Shown piece by piece: positions 25,844 to 34,303 of a DNA stretch of 64,000 nt. The notes beneath the pieces were generated by a model, which worked only from the letters and a program-made list of their open reading frames with translations, made no database searches and was not told the DNA's origin. Both the position numbers and the translations under genes were made by a program. How positions within the stretch are numbered: the first letter of the stretch is position 1; each line of letters begins with the position of its first letter. The stretch spans positions 3,654 to 67,653 of the forward strand of contig NZ_JAKGCS010000008.1 of NCBI RefSeq assembly GCF_021556395.1. Direction: 5' to 3'. The DNA comes from Acuticoccus kalidii. GTDB lineage: Bacteria; Pseudomonadota; Alphaproteobacteria; Rhizobiales; Amorphaceae.

Positions 25844-26662
25844 CTAATCCATGCCGAGCAGGTGGTAGATTCGTTGTGCGTACGCGCCGAATTCGGGCGA
25901 CTGGCGCATGTCGAGCCGGCGGGGATAGGGCAGATCGATCGCGAAATAGTCCGCCATCCGCGCCGGGCCTGAGGTGAGGACCGCACAGTGCGAGCCCATC
26001 AACACGGCCTCCTGGATCGAGTGGGTGACGAAGAGGATCGTCTTCCCGCTCTCTCCCCAGATCCTCAGAAGTTCGAGATTCATCCGCTCGCGCGTCAACG
26101 CGTCGAGCGCGCCGAACGGCTCGTCCATCAGGACGAGCTTCGGATCGTGGACGAGCGCGCGGGCGATCGCCGCGCGCTGCTGCATTCCACCCGATAATTC
26201 GTAAGGTTTCTTCGCCTCGAAGCCTTCGAGGCCGACGAGCTTGAGGAGATCGCGCGCCCGCTCCCGCGCCGGCTTCATCGGAAGCCCCAGGATTTCGGCC
26301 GGCAGGAGCACGTTGTCGATGATCGTGCGCCACTTCAAAAGAAGCGGCTGCTGAAACACCATGCCGACGTCGCGGCCCGGCGTGAACGGGTGCTCGCCAT
26401 CGCCGATATCGACCCGCCCGCCATCATGGGTGTGAAGATCGGCGAGGATCTTGAGGACGGTGGTCTTGCCGCAACCCGACGGTCCGACCAGCGAGACGAG
26501 CTCGCCCTGCGCGACCTCCATCGTCACGTCGGAGACGGCGACGAATTCGTCCGCGCCGGTGCGATAGACCTTCCGCACCTTGTCGAGCCGGATGAAGGGG
26601 GGCTTGCCCGCCGCGGCGGTCGCTTCGGTGCCGCGCGGCGCGGCCATGGCGTCAACGGCCAT
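25844..26662 (-). CDS. NitT/TauT-type ABC transporter ATPase
   Basis: 272 residues. Walker A GPSGCGKTT, Q loop VFQQPLLLKWRTI, signature LSGGMQQRAAIARALVHDPK, Walker B LVLMDEPFGALD, and switch His in FVTHSI. The VFQQPLL-x-KWR and QEAVLMG segments are typical of the SsuB/TauB/ThiZ branch. Divergent from the binding protein at 26862 and 3 kb from the only permease of the same class (29715-30563), which should be its partner. A 71-base gap separates it from the tctC gene downstream. Confidence 0.9.
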   Translation of the reverse strand: MAVDAMAAPRGTEATAAAGKPPFIRLDKVRKVYRTGADEFVAVSDVTMEVAQGELVSLVGPSGCGKTTVLKILADLHTHDGGRVDIGDGEHPFTPGRDVGMVFQQPLLLKWRTIIDNVLLPAEILGLPMKPARERARDLLKLVGLEGFEAKKPYELSGGMQQRAAIARALVHDPKLVLMDEPFGALDALTRERMNLELLRIWGESGKTILFVTHSIQEAVLMGSHCAVLTSGPARMADYFAIDLPYPRRLDMRQSPEFGAYAQRIYHLLGMD

Positions 26663-26785
26663 GTCGGGCTCCCGCGTCGATCAAGAAAAATGGCATGATC
26701 GACGGGTGTTCGCCGGCGGAAAAATTTTGCCAGATCTCAGCCGGGATCATGTGATTGACAGCTAGGACCACTAATCGCACCTTGG

Positions 26786-26801
26786 GTAACTAAGCGGTTA
26801 C
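26786..26801. promoter_or_regulatory. Palindromic operator candidate in the ATPase/binding-protein promoter region
   Basis: GTAACTAAGCGGTTAC is an imperfect palindrome (GTAAC ... GTTAC) of 16 bases between the divergent ATPase and binding-protein genes. It resembles sites at 29032-29047 and 30586-30601; a TetR gene lies within this region. Inferred. Confidence 0.45.
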
Positions 26802-26861
26802 ATTGTCCGAACTCGCGCGCGTCGTCAATTGCGCGAGACGGGCACAGTGGGAGGGGAAATC

Positions 26862-27857
26862 ATGAAGCGTCGAGTGTTGGCCGCCGGTTTTGCGGCTTTG
26901 TTGATGGTTCCGGCCGCCCATGCGGCGGATGAGGTCGAGATCGATTTCGTCCTCAACTGGGTCGCCGGCGGCGATCACGCGCCATATTACTACGCCAAGG
27001 CGCAAGGATGGTACGAAGAGGCGGGCATCGACCTGTCGATCGAGCAGGGCAAGGGCTCGCAAATGGCGGCCCAGCGCACCGGCATCGGCCGCTCCCAGCT
27101 CGGCCTCGCCGACCTCGGGACCGCTTTGATCGCCAAGGGCAAGGGCGCCGACTTCGTCGCGGTGATGAACATCTACGCCAATTCGCCCTACGGCATGTAT
27201 TGGCTGAAGTCCTCGGGCATCAAGGACGTGAAGGATTTCCCCGGCCACTCGATTGGCAACCCGCCCTCCGACGCGGCGCGGGCGATGTGGCCGGCGCTCG
27301 CCAAGGCGGTCGGCATCGAGCCGGTTTCGGTGAAATGGGTGAACGTGCAGCCGAACGCCAAGCTCGCCGGCCTCAAGTCCGGCGCGTTCGACATCACCAC
27401 GTCGTTCTACAACATCCATCATATCTTCCAGCGTGAGCTGGGCGACGACATGGGATTCTTCGCCTGGAAGGAATACGGCATCAACCCGTATGGCAATTCG
27501 ATCATCGTCAATGGCGCCTTCCTCGAAGAGCACCCGGAGGCGGTCGAGAATTTCGTCCACGTCACGCAGCGCGCGTTCAAGCAATGCGTCGAGACGCCGG
27601 AGCCGTGCGTCGACGCGCTGGTCGCCGCCAATTCCGGTCTGCAAAAGGACAACGAGATGCAGAACTGGGCGCTCGTCGTCGAGCTGCTGACGGATGAGAC
27701 GTCAACCACCAAGGGTCTCGGCTATTTCGACGAGGGCCGCCTTCAGGACGACTACAAGCTCACCGAGACCTATTTCGAGCTCGACGAACCGTTCGACATC
27801 ATGGACGCGGTGACGAACAAGTTCATCGACACATCGATCACGGTGCCGACCAACTGA
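26862..27857 (+). CDS. NMT1/THI5-like ABC binding protein (NitT/TauT class)
   Basis: 331 residues from the ATG at 26862, preceded by GGGAGGGG. Signal peptide KRRVLAAGFAALLMVPAAHA, then EIDFVLNWVAGGDHAPYYYA, the start typical of NMT1/ThiY-type periplasmic proteins, and later GKGSQMAAQRTGIGRSQLGL. Related proteins bind pyrimidine or thiamine precursors, alkanesulfonates or small aromatic acids, so the ligand is open. It should work with the ATPase at 25844-26662 and the permease at 29715-30563, although the three genes are not contiguous. Confidence 0.9.
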   Translation: MKRRVLAAGFAALLMVPAAHAADEVEIDFVLNWVAGGDHAPYYYAKAQGWYEEAGIDLSIEQGKGSQMAAQRTGIGRSQLGLADLGTALIAKGKGADFVAVMNIYANSPYGMYWLKSSGIKDVKDFPGHSIGNPPSDAARAMWPALAKAVGIEPVSVKWVNVQPNAKLAGLKSGAFDITTSFYNIHHIFQRELGDDMGFFAWKEYGINPYGNSIIVNGAFLEEHPEAVENFVHVTQRAFKQCVETPEPCVDALVAANSGLQKDNEMQNWALVVELLTDETSTTKGLGYFDEGRLQDDYKLTETYFELDEPFDIMDAVTNKFIDTSITVPTN

Positions 27858-27869
27858 GCGGACGATCGC

Positions 27870-27896
27870 ACGCCCCGGATCGTCGGTCCGGGGCGT
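27870..27896. terminator. Hairpin between convergent genes, likely bidirectional terminator
   Basis: ACGCCCCGGA and TCCGGGGCGT form a perfect 10-bp stem with a seven-base loop, between the stop codons of the binding protein (27857) and the epimerase (27901). No long T run, so termination strength is uncertain. Confidence 0.6.
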
Positions 27897-27900
27897 CACC

Positions 27901-28959
27901 TCAGAATTTCCCGTCGCGGACCTGAAAGCCCGTCGGCTTGCCGAGCGAGGGCAGGTCGCGGGCGATCCAGTCGGCCTGCCAATCGATGAGCCGTTCGAGG
28001 GACACGACCGGCCGTCCGAAGAGACGCTCCGCGAGCGCCGGATTGTTGAGCCACGCCGTCTCCGCCTCGGTTCCGACGATCGTCGCGCGTGTGCCGAAGC
28101 GTTCGGCGAAGGCTTCGGCGAGAGCGCGGATCGACAAGGTGCCGGGGCCGGTGACGTTGAGCGGGCTCGTCGGACGCGTCGCGACCTTGAGGGCGCGCAG
28201 GATCTGGCTGTTCGCATCGCCCTGCCAGATGACGTTGGCGTGGCCCATCCGCACGTCGACCGGCGCGCCGTCATGCACTGCGCGCGCGATGTCGTGGAGC
28301 ACGCCATAGCGCATGTCGATCGCGTAATTGAGGCGGATGAGGCGGCCGGGCGTGCCATGCGTCAGCGATCCGTGCTCGAACATCCGCTCGCGGGCGAGGC
28401 ACGACCACGCATATTCCCCCGGCGGCGGGCCGACCGGCGTCTCCTCCGTCGGTCCGCCGCTGTCGACGGGGACGAAGGGATAGACGCACCCTGTCGACAA
28501 AGCGACGATGCGCGCGTTTTGATAGCGCTTGGCGACATGCGCGGGGACGAGAGCGTTCATCGCCCAGGTCATCGCCGCATTGCTGTCGGCTCCGAACTTG
28601 AAGCCTGCCATGTAGACGACGTTCGCCGCATCCGGCAGCCGCGCGAGCGCCACCTCGTCGAGGAGGTCGGCGGCGATGCAGTCGACCCCGTGGGCCGATA
28701 GGGCGTCGATCAAAGCGGGATTGGAAAAGCGTGCGACCGCGATCACCCTCTTGTCCGGCGCAGCGCGCTTGGCGAGGCGGGTGAGGGTCGGGCCCATTTT
28801 CCCGCCCGCGCCGAGGACGATGATATCGCCAGGCACCGCGGCGAGATCGTCGACAAGGGCGGGTGAGGGCCGGGTCATCAGCTCTTCGAGCGCGTCGACA
28901 TCGTCGATCCGGTCCGGCAGGTCGGCGGCATCGAGCAGGCGGTCGGCAGCGTCCGTCAT
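27901..28959 (-). CDS. NAD-dependent epimerase/dehydratase-like protein
   Basis: 352 residues, extended short-chain dehydrogenase family. The nucleotide-binding loop is [20 protein letters not shown] (residues about 45-64), a GxGGxxG variant that allows NAD or [15 protein letters not shown] corresponds to the Ser/Thr strand; the usual Tyr-x-x-x-Lys is replaced by [15 protein letters not shown] with no Lys four residues after Tyr, so the catalytic pair is incomplete. It may bind nucleotide without classical oxidoreduction, or use another residue. Same strand as TetR and the permease upstream; substrate unknown. Confidence 0.75.
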   Translation of the reverse strand: MTDAADRLLDAADLPDRIDDVDALEELMTRPSPALVDDLAAVPGDIIVLGAGGKMGPTLTRLAKRAAPDKRVIAVARFSNPALIDALSAHGVDCIAADLLDEVALARLPDAANVVYMAGFKFGADSNAAMTWAMNALVPAHVAKRYQNARIVALSTGCVYPFVPVDSGGPTEETPVGPPPGEYAWSCLARERMFEHGSLTHGTPGRLIRLNYAIDMRYGVLHDIARAVHDGAPVDVRMGHANVIWQGDANSQILRALKVATRPTSPLNVTGPGTLSIRALAEAFAERFGTRATIVGTEAETAWLNNPALAERLFGRPVVSLERLIDWQADWIARDLPSLGKPTGFQVRDGKF

Positions 28960-29031
28960 CGGCGTCGTCTCCCACGAAGCGTGCGGCGGACGGGCCGACG
29001 GTCTTCGCGCCGCTAAGCCTTCGCCGGTGTT

Positions 29032-29047
29032 TCAACCATATGGTTAC
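29032..29047. promoter_or_regulatory. Perfect 12-bp palindrome upstream of the epimerase gene
   Basis: AACCATATGGTT (29034-29045) is a perfect palindrome; on the minus strand the extended site reads GTAACCATATGGTTGA. It lies between the TetR stop and the epimerase start, and resembles the site at 26786-26801 (GTAAC-x-N4-GGTT). Likely a TetR-type operator; inferred. Confidence 0.5.
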
Positions 29048-29062
29048 ATCCGATCCGCGAGG

Positions 29063-29755
29063 TCAAGCGGCCGGCCCCGTCGACGGGTCGGCGGCGACGG
29101 TCGCATAGAGCATCGCCTCGATGTGGGCGCGCCAGGCCTCGCGCGCGGCGTCCGCCGCGAGATCGCGGCCGAAATAGATCGACAATGTGGGCGTGTTGCC
29201 GATGTAGAGATAGACGAGCGCGATCACGGTGATGTGGAGCGTCACCGGGTCGAGGTTCGGCTTGAAGACGCCTTCGGCCGCTCCGCGCTGCAAGAGCGCT
29301 TCGAGCTTATGGACGAGAGGTCGCTTGATCCCCCGCATCCGCGTCGACTTCGCGAGATGGGTGCCGCGGTGCAAATTCTCGTTGTTGAGGATCGCGATCG
29401 CGTCAGGATGCTCGAGATAGTAGCCCCAGACGAAGCCGACGAACTGGCCGAGCGCCTCGCGCGGCGTGCCGGTCAGCTCCAGCGTCTCGCTGGCGTCCGA
29501 CAGCTCGTCGTAGATCATTTCGAGGACGGCGAGGAAGAGGCCCTCTTTGTCCCCGTAATAATAGTAGATCATCCGCTTGTTGACGCCCGAGGCGGCGGCG
29601 ATCGTGTCGATCCGCGCGCCGCCGAACCCTTCGCGGGCGAAAGCCTCCCGCGCGGCTTTCATGATGAAGCCGCGTGTGCGTTCCGGGTCGCGGGTCTGCG
29701 GACGGGGCCGGGGCTCAGGCGTGGCTGACACGGCTGTCGCGCGAGACGGTGACAT
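29063..29755 (-). CDS. TetR-family regulator
   Basis: About 230 residues from the ATG at 29755, which overlaps the permease gene by 41 bases; the exact start is unsure because no clear ribosome site is seen. N-terminal helix-turn-helix: TRGFIMKAAREAFAREGFGG, ARIDTIAAASGVNKRMIYYY, YGDKEGLFLAVL. The C-terminal part has the layout of the RutR/YcdC group (long helices, HPDAIAILNNENLHRG). Sits between the permease and the epimerase in one transcript direction, so it probably controls both and is the best candidate to bind the palindromes at 26.8, 29.0 and 30.6 kb. Confidence 0.88.
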   Translation of the reverse strand: MSPSRATAVSATPEPRPRPQTRDPERTRGFIMKAAREAFAREGFGGARIDTIAAASGVNKRMIYYYYGDKEGLFLAVLEMIYDELSDASETLELTGTPREALGQFVGFVWGYYLEHPDAIAILNNENLHRGTHLAKSTRMRGIKRPLVHKLEALLQRGAAEGVFKPNLDPVTLHITVIALVYLYIGNTPTLSIYFGRDLAADAAREAWRAHIEAMLYATVAADPSTGPAA

Positions 29756-30563
29756 ATTCGAGGAGCTGGACGAGGCCATAAAGCACGACGCCAATCATCG
29801 TGATGAGAAGGACGGCCATGAACATCGCGGCCGTGTCGAGCGTCACCTGGACCTGCAGCATCAGATAGCCGAGCCCAGAATCGGACGCGATGAATTCGCC
29901 GACGATCGCACCCGCGACCGCCAGAACCGTCGCGACCTTCATACCGGAAAAGATATAGGGCAGTGCACCCGGAAGTTGGATCTTCGTAAAAATTTGCCAA
30001 CGCGACCCCTTCAGCGCGCGCACGAGGTCGAGAAGGTCGGGCTCGACCTCACGCAGGCCCCGCGCGGTGGTGAGGAGGATCGGCAGGACCGAGATCGCGA
30101 ACACGATGAGGACGTTCGGGGTGAAGCCGTAGGAAAACCAAACGATGAACAACGGGCCGAGCGCGACCTTCGGAATCATGTTGAGGCTGATCATCAGCGG
30201 CATCACCGCCTGGTCGAGAATCCGCGACCAGGAGCACAACAGCGCGACGCCCACCCCGAAGACGACCGAGATCGCGTAGCCGGTCAGGATCTCGCCCGCC
30301 GTGACCATGGTGTTGTTCACCCAGTCATAGCTCTCCCACAGCGAGGCGAAGGTCGCGACCGGGCTCGGCATGACATAGGCCGGGACCTCGCCGAGCACGA
30401 CCCAAAGCTGCCAGGCGACGAGCACCGCCCCATGCGCCGCGATCGGGATCCAGTGGCGCTTCATCCAGCCGGCAATGCCGGCCCCTCCCGCCGGCGCCGG
30501 GGCGCGCGCGACGCGCGTTTCAGTCGAGGACGTTTCCGATGCCGTGGGGGCATGTTGCGACAT
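29715..30563 (-). CDS. NitT/TauT-type ABC transporter permease
   Basis: 282 residues from the ATG at 30563. A Thr/Ala/Pro-rich cytoplasmic lead is followed by six helices (IPIAAHGAVLVAWQLWVVLG first). Binding-protein-dependent permease motif: LLDLVRALKGSRWQIFTKIQ (EAA loop). VPAYVMPSPVATFASLWESY is typical of the SsuC/TauC group. Partner of the ATPase at 25844 and the binding protein at 26862. Divergent from the MetE-like gene at 30650 across a short promoter region. Confidence 0.92.
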   Translation of the reverse strand: MSQHAPTASETSSTETRVARAPAPAGGAGIAGWMKRHWIPIAAHGAVLVAWQLWVVLGEVPAYVMPSPVATFASLWESYDWVNNTMVTAGEILTGYAISVVFGVGVALLCSWSRILDQAVMPLMISLNMIPKVALGPLFIVWFSYGFTPNVLIVFAISVLPILLTTARGLREVEPDLLDLVRALKGSRWQIFTKIQLPGALPYIFSGMKVATVLAVAGAIVGEFIASDSGLGYLMLQVQVTLDTAAMFMAVLLITMIGVVLYGLVQLLEYVTVSRDSRVSHA

Positions 30564-30585
30564 GATCGAGGTGCCCTTATGGTTA

Positions 30586-30601
30586 TTAACTAAATCGATA
30601 A
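30586..30601. promoter_or_regulatory. Third palindrome-like site, between permease and MetE-like gene
   Basis: TTAACTAAATCGATAA, overlapping the short palindrome GTTATTAAC (30582-30590). By eye 11 of 16 positions match the site at 26786-26801. It lies in the 86-base divergent region between the permease and the methyltransferase-like gene. Inferred operator, weaker than the other two. Confidence 0.35.
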
Positions 30602-30649
30602 TTCCTGCCGGCCCCGTTCGGGTCAAGTGCAGCAACGAGGGAGCGAACG

Positions 30650-31675
30650 ATGACGACGCCCGGCATTCTCACGACCGTCGTGGGATCCTATCCCATTCCG
30701 GACTGGCTTGCCGCCTCGCCCAGCGAGCAGGCGGTGATAGACGCGACCCGCGTCGTCCTTGCAACCCAGGAGCGCGCCGGCATCGACGTCGTGTGCGACG
30801 GGGAACTCTACCGCTTCGACGTCAACCATCCCGAGACCAACGGGATGATCGAGTATTTCGTGCAGCCGATGGCGGGTGTGCGCACGGCGCTCACCTTCGC
30901 GGAAATTCAATCCTTTCGCGAGCAGCAGGGCATGGCCTTCCGCACGCGGCCGGCCGGCATCGTCGACGGGCCGATCTCCGGTGGAACGCTCGACCTGCCG
31001 GCGGCGTGTTCGCGCGCCAAGGCGCTCGCATCGAAGACGTTCAAGTTCACGCTGACCGGCCCGCATATGCTCGCAAAGACGCTGTCGGACCGGCATTATG
31101 GATCGACGCCGAAGCTCGCGATGGCGATCGCCGAAGCGCTCGCCGAGCAGGTCGCTTTTTGCGACGCCGAGATCGTGCAGATCGACGAGGCGAACCTGCC
31201 CGGCCATCCCGATGAATGGGAGTGGGCGGCCGAGGCGTGCAATATCGTGCTCTCCGCGGTGAAGACGACGCCCGCGATCCATCTCTGTTTCGGCAATTAT
31301 GGCGGGCAGAGCGTCCAAAAAGGGACGTGGGACAAGCTGATCGGTTTCCTCAACGCGTTGAAGGTCGATCACATCGTCATGGAGATGGCGCACCGTCCGG
31401 CCGAGGAGGTGACGGCCTTTCGCGGCCTGAGGCCCGAAATCGGCCTCGGTCTCGGGGTCGTGGACGTCAAGCGGACCGAGGTCGAGAGCGCCGACCAGAT
31501 CGCCCGCGGCATCGAGCGCGCGGCCGGTCTGCTCGGCGAGGGGCGCATCCGCTATATCCATCCCGATTGCGGCTTCTGGATGCTGAAGCGCTCGATCGCC
31601 GACGCCAAGATCCGCGCCCTCGTCGAGGGCCGCGACCTCTACGAGGCCCGCACGCCGGCCGCCGCGGCCTCCTGA
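30650..31675 (+). CDS. Cobalamin-independent methionine synthase-like (MetE C-domain) protein
   Basis: 341 residues, corresponding to the catalytic C-terminal barrel of MetE without its N-terminal half. Zinc ligands are preserved: His211 and Cys213 in HLCFGNYG, Glu245 in VMEMAHRP, and Cys307 in HPDCGFW. VGSYPIPDWL at the start is the usual opening. Such stand-alone proteins transfer methyl groups between a donor and a thiol or act in catabolic demethylation; true methionine synthesis is not assured. It starts right after the divergent permease promoter and may process the imported compound. Confidence 0.87.
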   Translation: MTTPGILTTVVGSYPIPDWLAASPSEQAVIDATRVVLATQERAGIDVVCDGELYRFDVNHPETNGMIEYFVQPMAGVRTALTFAEIQSFREQQGMAFRTRPAGIVDGPISGGTLDLPAACSRAKALASKTFKFTLTGPHMLAKTLSDRHYGSTPKLAMAIAEALAEQVAFCDAEIVQIDEANLPGHPDEWEWAAEACNIVLSAVKTTPAIHLCFGNYGGQSVQKGTWDKLIGFLNALKVDHIVMEMAHRPAEEVTAFRGLRPEIGLGLGVVDVKRTEVESADQIARGIERAAGLLGEGRIRYIHPDCGFWMLKRSIADAKIRALVEGRDLYEARTPAAAAS

Positions 31676-31688
31676 GCGGAGCCGAGCC

Positions 31689-31716
31689 GCCGCGCCGCCT
31701 CCGATGGCGGCGTGGC
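31689..31716 (+). terminator. GC-rich hairpin after the MetE-like gene
   Basis: GCCGCGCCGCC (31689-31699) pairs with GGCGGCGTGGC (31706-31716) with one G-T pair and a six-base loop, 14 bases after the stop codon. No T tract; terminator-like only. Confidence 0.4.
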
Positions 31717-31937
31717 GCGGGACGACACTCCCGTTCGGCCGATCGCCATGGCCGTTGCCGGAAACGATGTGCCGACCACGCCGGCGTTCGCTGAGTGGAC
31801 GCCGCCCGTTCGGTCATGACGGGCGGCCCGGCTTATATGCCTCGTGCCGCGACTGCGATAGAGCGACGGGGGGATTGGATTGATCCAGCGCGCCGACGGG
31901 ACCTCTCGGCCTCTGACGCGTGCCGGGGGAGGTTTCG

Positions 31938-32663
31938 ATGGAATTCGTGGCGGCGGGGGCGATCGTGTTCGTCGCCGCGTTCGTCCGAGGGGCGACGGGG
32001 TTCGGGTTCGCCCTCGTCACCGTGCCGCTTCTGACGCTCTTTTGGTCGCCTCTCTTTGCGACGAGCGTCGCGATCCTGCTCGATCTCGTCGCCTCCGGTG
32101 TCCTCCTGCGCTCCGGCCTTCTCGCTGACCTTCGCCGGCGCGACACCATTCTCGTCGCGATCGGTGCGCTGGCGGGCGCGCCGGTGGGGGTCTTCGCGAT
32201 CGCCCACCTCCCGGCCGAGCCCGCGGCGATCGCGCTCAATATCGCGGTCCTCCTCTCCGCCCTCGCGGCGCTCACGCGGATCCGTTGGGAGGGCATCGAC
32301 CGGCCGGCGGTGGTCGTCGCCGTCGGCGCGGCGACCGGGCTCCTCGTCGGCGCCTTCGCCATCGGCGGGACGCTTCTCGTCGCCTGGCTCGTCGCCGCAC
32401 GGCGCACGCCCAACGAGATCCGCGTGCTCCTCGCGGTCATCTTCGCCGCCGTCGGCGTCCTCGCGCTCGCCATGCGGGTCTCGCTCGGCGCGTTTCCGTC
32501 CGGTGCGTTGACGCAGGCGCTTTTTCTTGCGCCGATCACCGCGCTCGGGATTCTCGCGGGGCATCACGCGGTCCGTTTCATCCACCCGGAAATGTGGAAG
32601 CGGGGCGTCGCCGTGGTCCTGATCATGCTTGCGCTGTTGGGACTGGTGGCCGCCATCACCTGA
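31938..32663 (+). CDS. TauE/SafE-family membrane exporter
   Basis: 241 residues from the ATG at 31938, with GGGGGAGG five bases upstream; a GTG at 31920 lies ahead of that site. About eight helices with the family repeat: FVRGATGFGFALVTVPLLTL near the start and GLLVGAFAIGGTLLVAWLVA in the second half. Members export or import sulfite, sulfoacetate or other small organosulfur anions. Followed after 30 bases by the M24 gene, so probably one operon. Confidence 0.88.
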   Translation: MEFVAAGAIVFVAAFVRGATGFGFALVTVPLLTLFWSPLFATSVAILLDLVASGVLLRSGLLADLRRRDTILVAIGALAGAPVGVFAIAHLPAEPAAIALNIAVLLSALAALTRIRWEGIDRPAVVVAVGAATGLLVGAFAIGGTLLVAWLVAARRTPNEIRVLLAVIFAAVGVLALAMRVSLGAFPSGALTQALFLAPITALGILAGHHAVRFIHPEMWKRGVAVVLIMLALLGLVAAIT

Positions 32664-32693
32664 TGCGGCCGTTGAGAAAGAGGGGACGGCCTC

Positions 32694-33911
32694 ATGACGA
32701 TCGGAGTGGGCGGCTCGGACGCGCAGACGGAACTCGCCAGGATGGCGGACATGACGGAGGGCATCGCCCCGATCGACAATACGGAACGCTTCGATCGGAT
32801 CACCCGCGCCCAGGCGCTGATGCGCGAGCAAGGGATCAGCGCACTTTATCTCGATACGTCCGTCAATCTCGCTTACTTCACCGGCCTTTCTTTGAAGCCG
32901 ACCGAACGGCTTCACGGCGCGATCCTGCCCGTCGAGGGCCCCGTCACCTATCTGAGCCCCGCCTTCGAGGAGCCGAAGACGCGCTCGATGCTGAAATTCG
33001 GCGACGATATCCGCTGTTGGGAGGAGCACGAGGATCCGACCGCGCTCGTCGCCGACACGATCGCGAGCCTCGGCTATCCCTCCGGCACGGTGGCGGTGGA
33101 CCCGGCGACACCCTTCTTCACGTTCGACGGGCTGCGCCGCGCCGGCAACCGCTATGATTTCGCAAACGGCGCATCGATCACCGGGGCTTGCCGCATGGTG
33201 AAGTCGCCGGCCGAGATCGCCCTCTTGCGGGCCGCGAACGCGGTGACGCTCGAGGTGCACAAGGCGGCGGCGCGGATCATGCGCCAAGGCATCACCACGA
33301 CCGAGGTGCAGGCCTTCGTGGTCGCCGCGCACAAAAAGCTCGGCGCCACCCATCCGCCGGGTATGCCGCTCGTATTGTTCGGGGAGGCCTCGGCCTATCC
33401 GCACGGCGTCGACTATCCGCAGACCCTCGAAGAGGGCGACATGGTGCTCCTCGATCTCGGCGCCTTCGTCGGCGGCTATCGCTCCGACATCACGCGCTCC
33501 TACGTCTTCGGCGAGCCGAATGCACGCCAGCGACAGGTGTGGGATCTGGAAAAGGAGGCGCAGGCCGCCGGCTTCGCCGCCGCGGTCGTCGGCGCGCCGT
33601 GCGAGGATGTCGACAATGCGGCGCGGGGGACGATCGAATCGGCCGGCTTTGCGAAGGATTACGGCCTTCCCGGCCTGCCGCATCGGACCGGCCACGGGAT
33701 CGGCGTCGAGGTGCACGAAGAAAGCTACATGGTGCGAGGCAACAAGCGCCCGATGGCCGCCGGCATGTGCTTCTCGGTCGAGCCGACGGTGTGCATCTAT
33801 GGCGAATTCGGCATCCGCCTCGAAGACTGCGCCTATCTGACGGAAAACGGGCCGCGCTGGTTCACCGGGCCGTGCCACAGCGTCGACGATCCGTTCGGCG
33901 TCGAAGCCTGA
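32694..33911 (+). CDS. M24-family metallopeptidase (Xaa-Pro peptidase/creatinase type)
   Basis: 405 residues, GAGGGG seven to ten bases before the ATG. Creatinase-type N domain (LMREQGISALYLDTSVNLAY) and a pita-bread catalytic domain: LLDLGAFVGGYRSDITRSYV with the metal Asp pair, HRTGHGIGVEVHE with ligand and proton-shuttle His, SVEPTV and RLEDCAYL with the last Glu ligands. All five metal ligands are visible, so it should be active. Substrates in this family include Xaa-Pro peptides, creatine and ectoine derivatives. Its neighbourhood, with amidohydrolases and an amine-type transporter, suggests a nitrogenous compound. Confidence 0.9.
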   Translation: MTIGVGGSDAQTELARMADMTEGIAPIDNTERFDRITRAQALMREQGISALYLDTSVNLAYFTGLSLKPTERLHGAILPVEGPVTYLSPAFEEPKTRSMLKFGDDIRCWEEHEDPTALVADTIASLGYPSGTVAVDPATPFFTFDGLRRAGNRYDFANGASITGACRMVKSPAEIALLRAANAVTLEVHKAAARIMRQGITTTEVQAFVVAAHKKLGATHPPGMPLVLFGEASAYPHGVDYPQTLEEGDMVLLDLGAFVGGYRSDITRSYVFGEPNARQRQVWDLEKEAQAAGFAAAVVGAPCEDVDNAARGTIESAGFAKDYGLPGLPHRTGHGIGVEVHEESYMVRGNKRPMAAGMCFSVEPTVCIYGEFGIRLEDCAYLTENGPRWFTGPCHSVDDPFGVEA

Positions 33912-34303
33912 TTGAATCGCTTCAATTCCGCGAAATGGTCCGCGTGCCTCGATCGGGCGCGCGGCCTGACGGCGGGTGTGCGGAATGACGCCGCGCAATG
34001 CCGACGGTCGATGCACCCACAGGTCGCATTTTGTGCTTAGAATGACGCTTTCTCGATGTCACCCGGCGTCTTGAGGCCATTTACTACGGATCGGTGGAAC
34101 GATTGAGCGGTGGATCTACATCGTGGCCGGTCTGAATATCGCTTTGAAAGCAAAGACTCCGGTCTCGTCTCGGCGCCATCTCCCGACCTGTTGGTACGTT
34201 GCTTGCTTTTCCGTCGACGAGGATCGCGCGAACGGGAGCCGCCGCGCGCTCGGCGTACGATAGGGACCATTTCTTCGCCGCACGTCGCATCAAGGAGACG
34301 TTC
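33912..34303. other. Gene-free stretch, promoter region of the amidohydrolase/ABC operon
   Basis: About 390 bases between the M24 gene and the first amidohydrolase. The latter part is rather AT-rich in places (CTTTGAAAGCAAAGAC near 34140) and must hold the promoter. No gene, clear terminator or extended palindrome was found. Confidence 0.45.

Noticed and set aside
31833..34016. Minus-strand frame of 727 codons across TauE/SafE and M24 genes
   Set aside because: Shadow frame; the plus-strand proteins have complete family motifs and ribosome sites.
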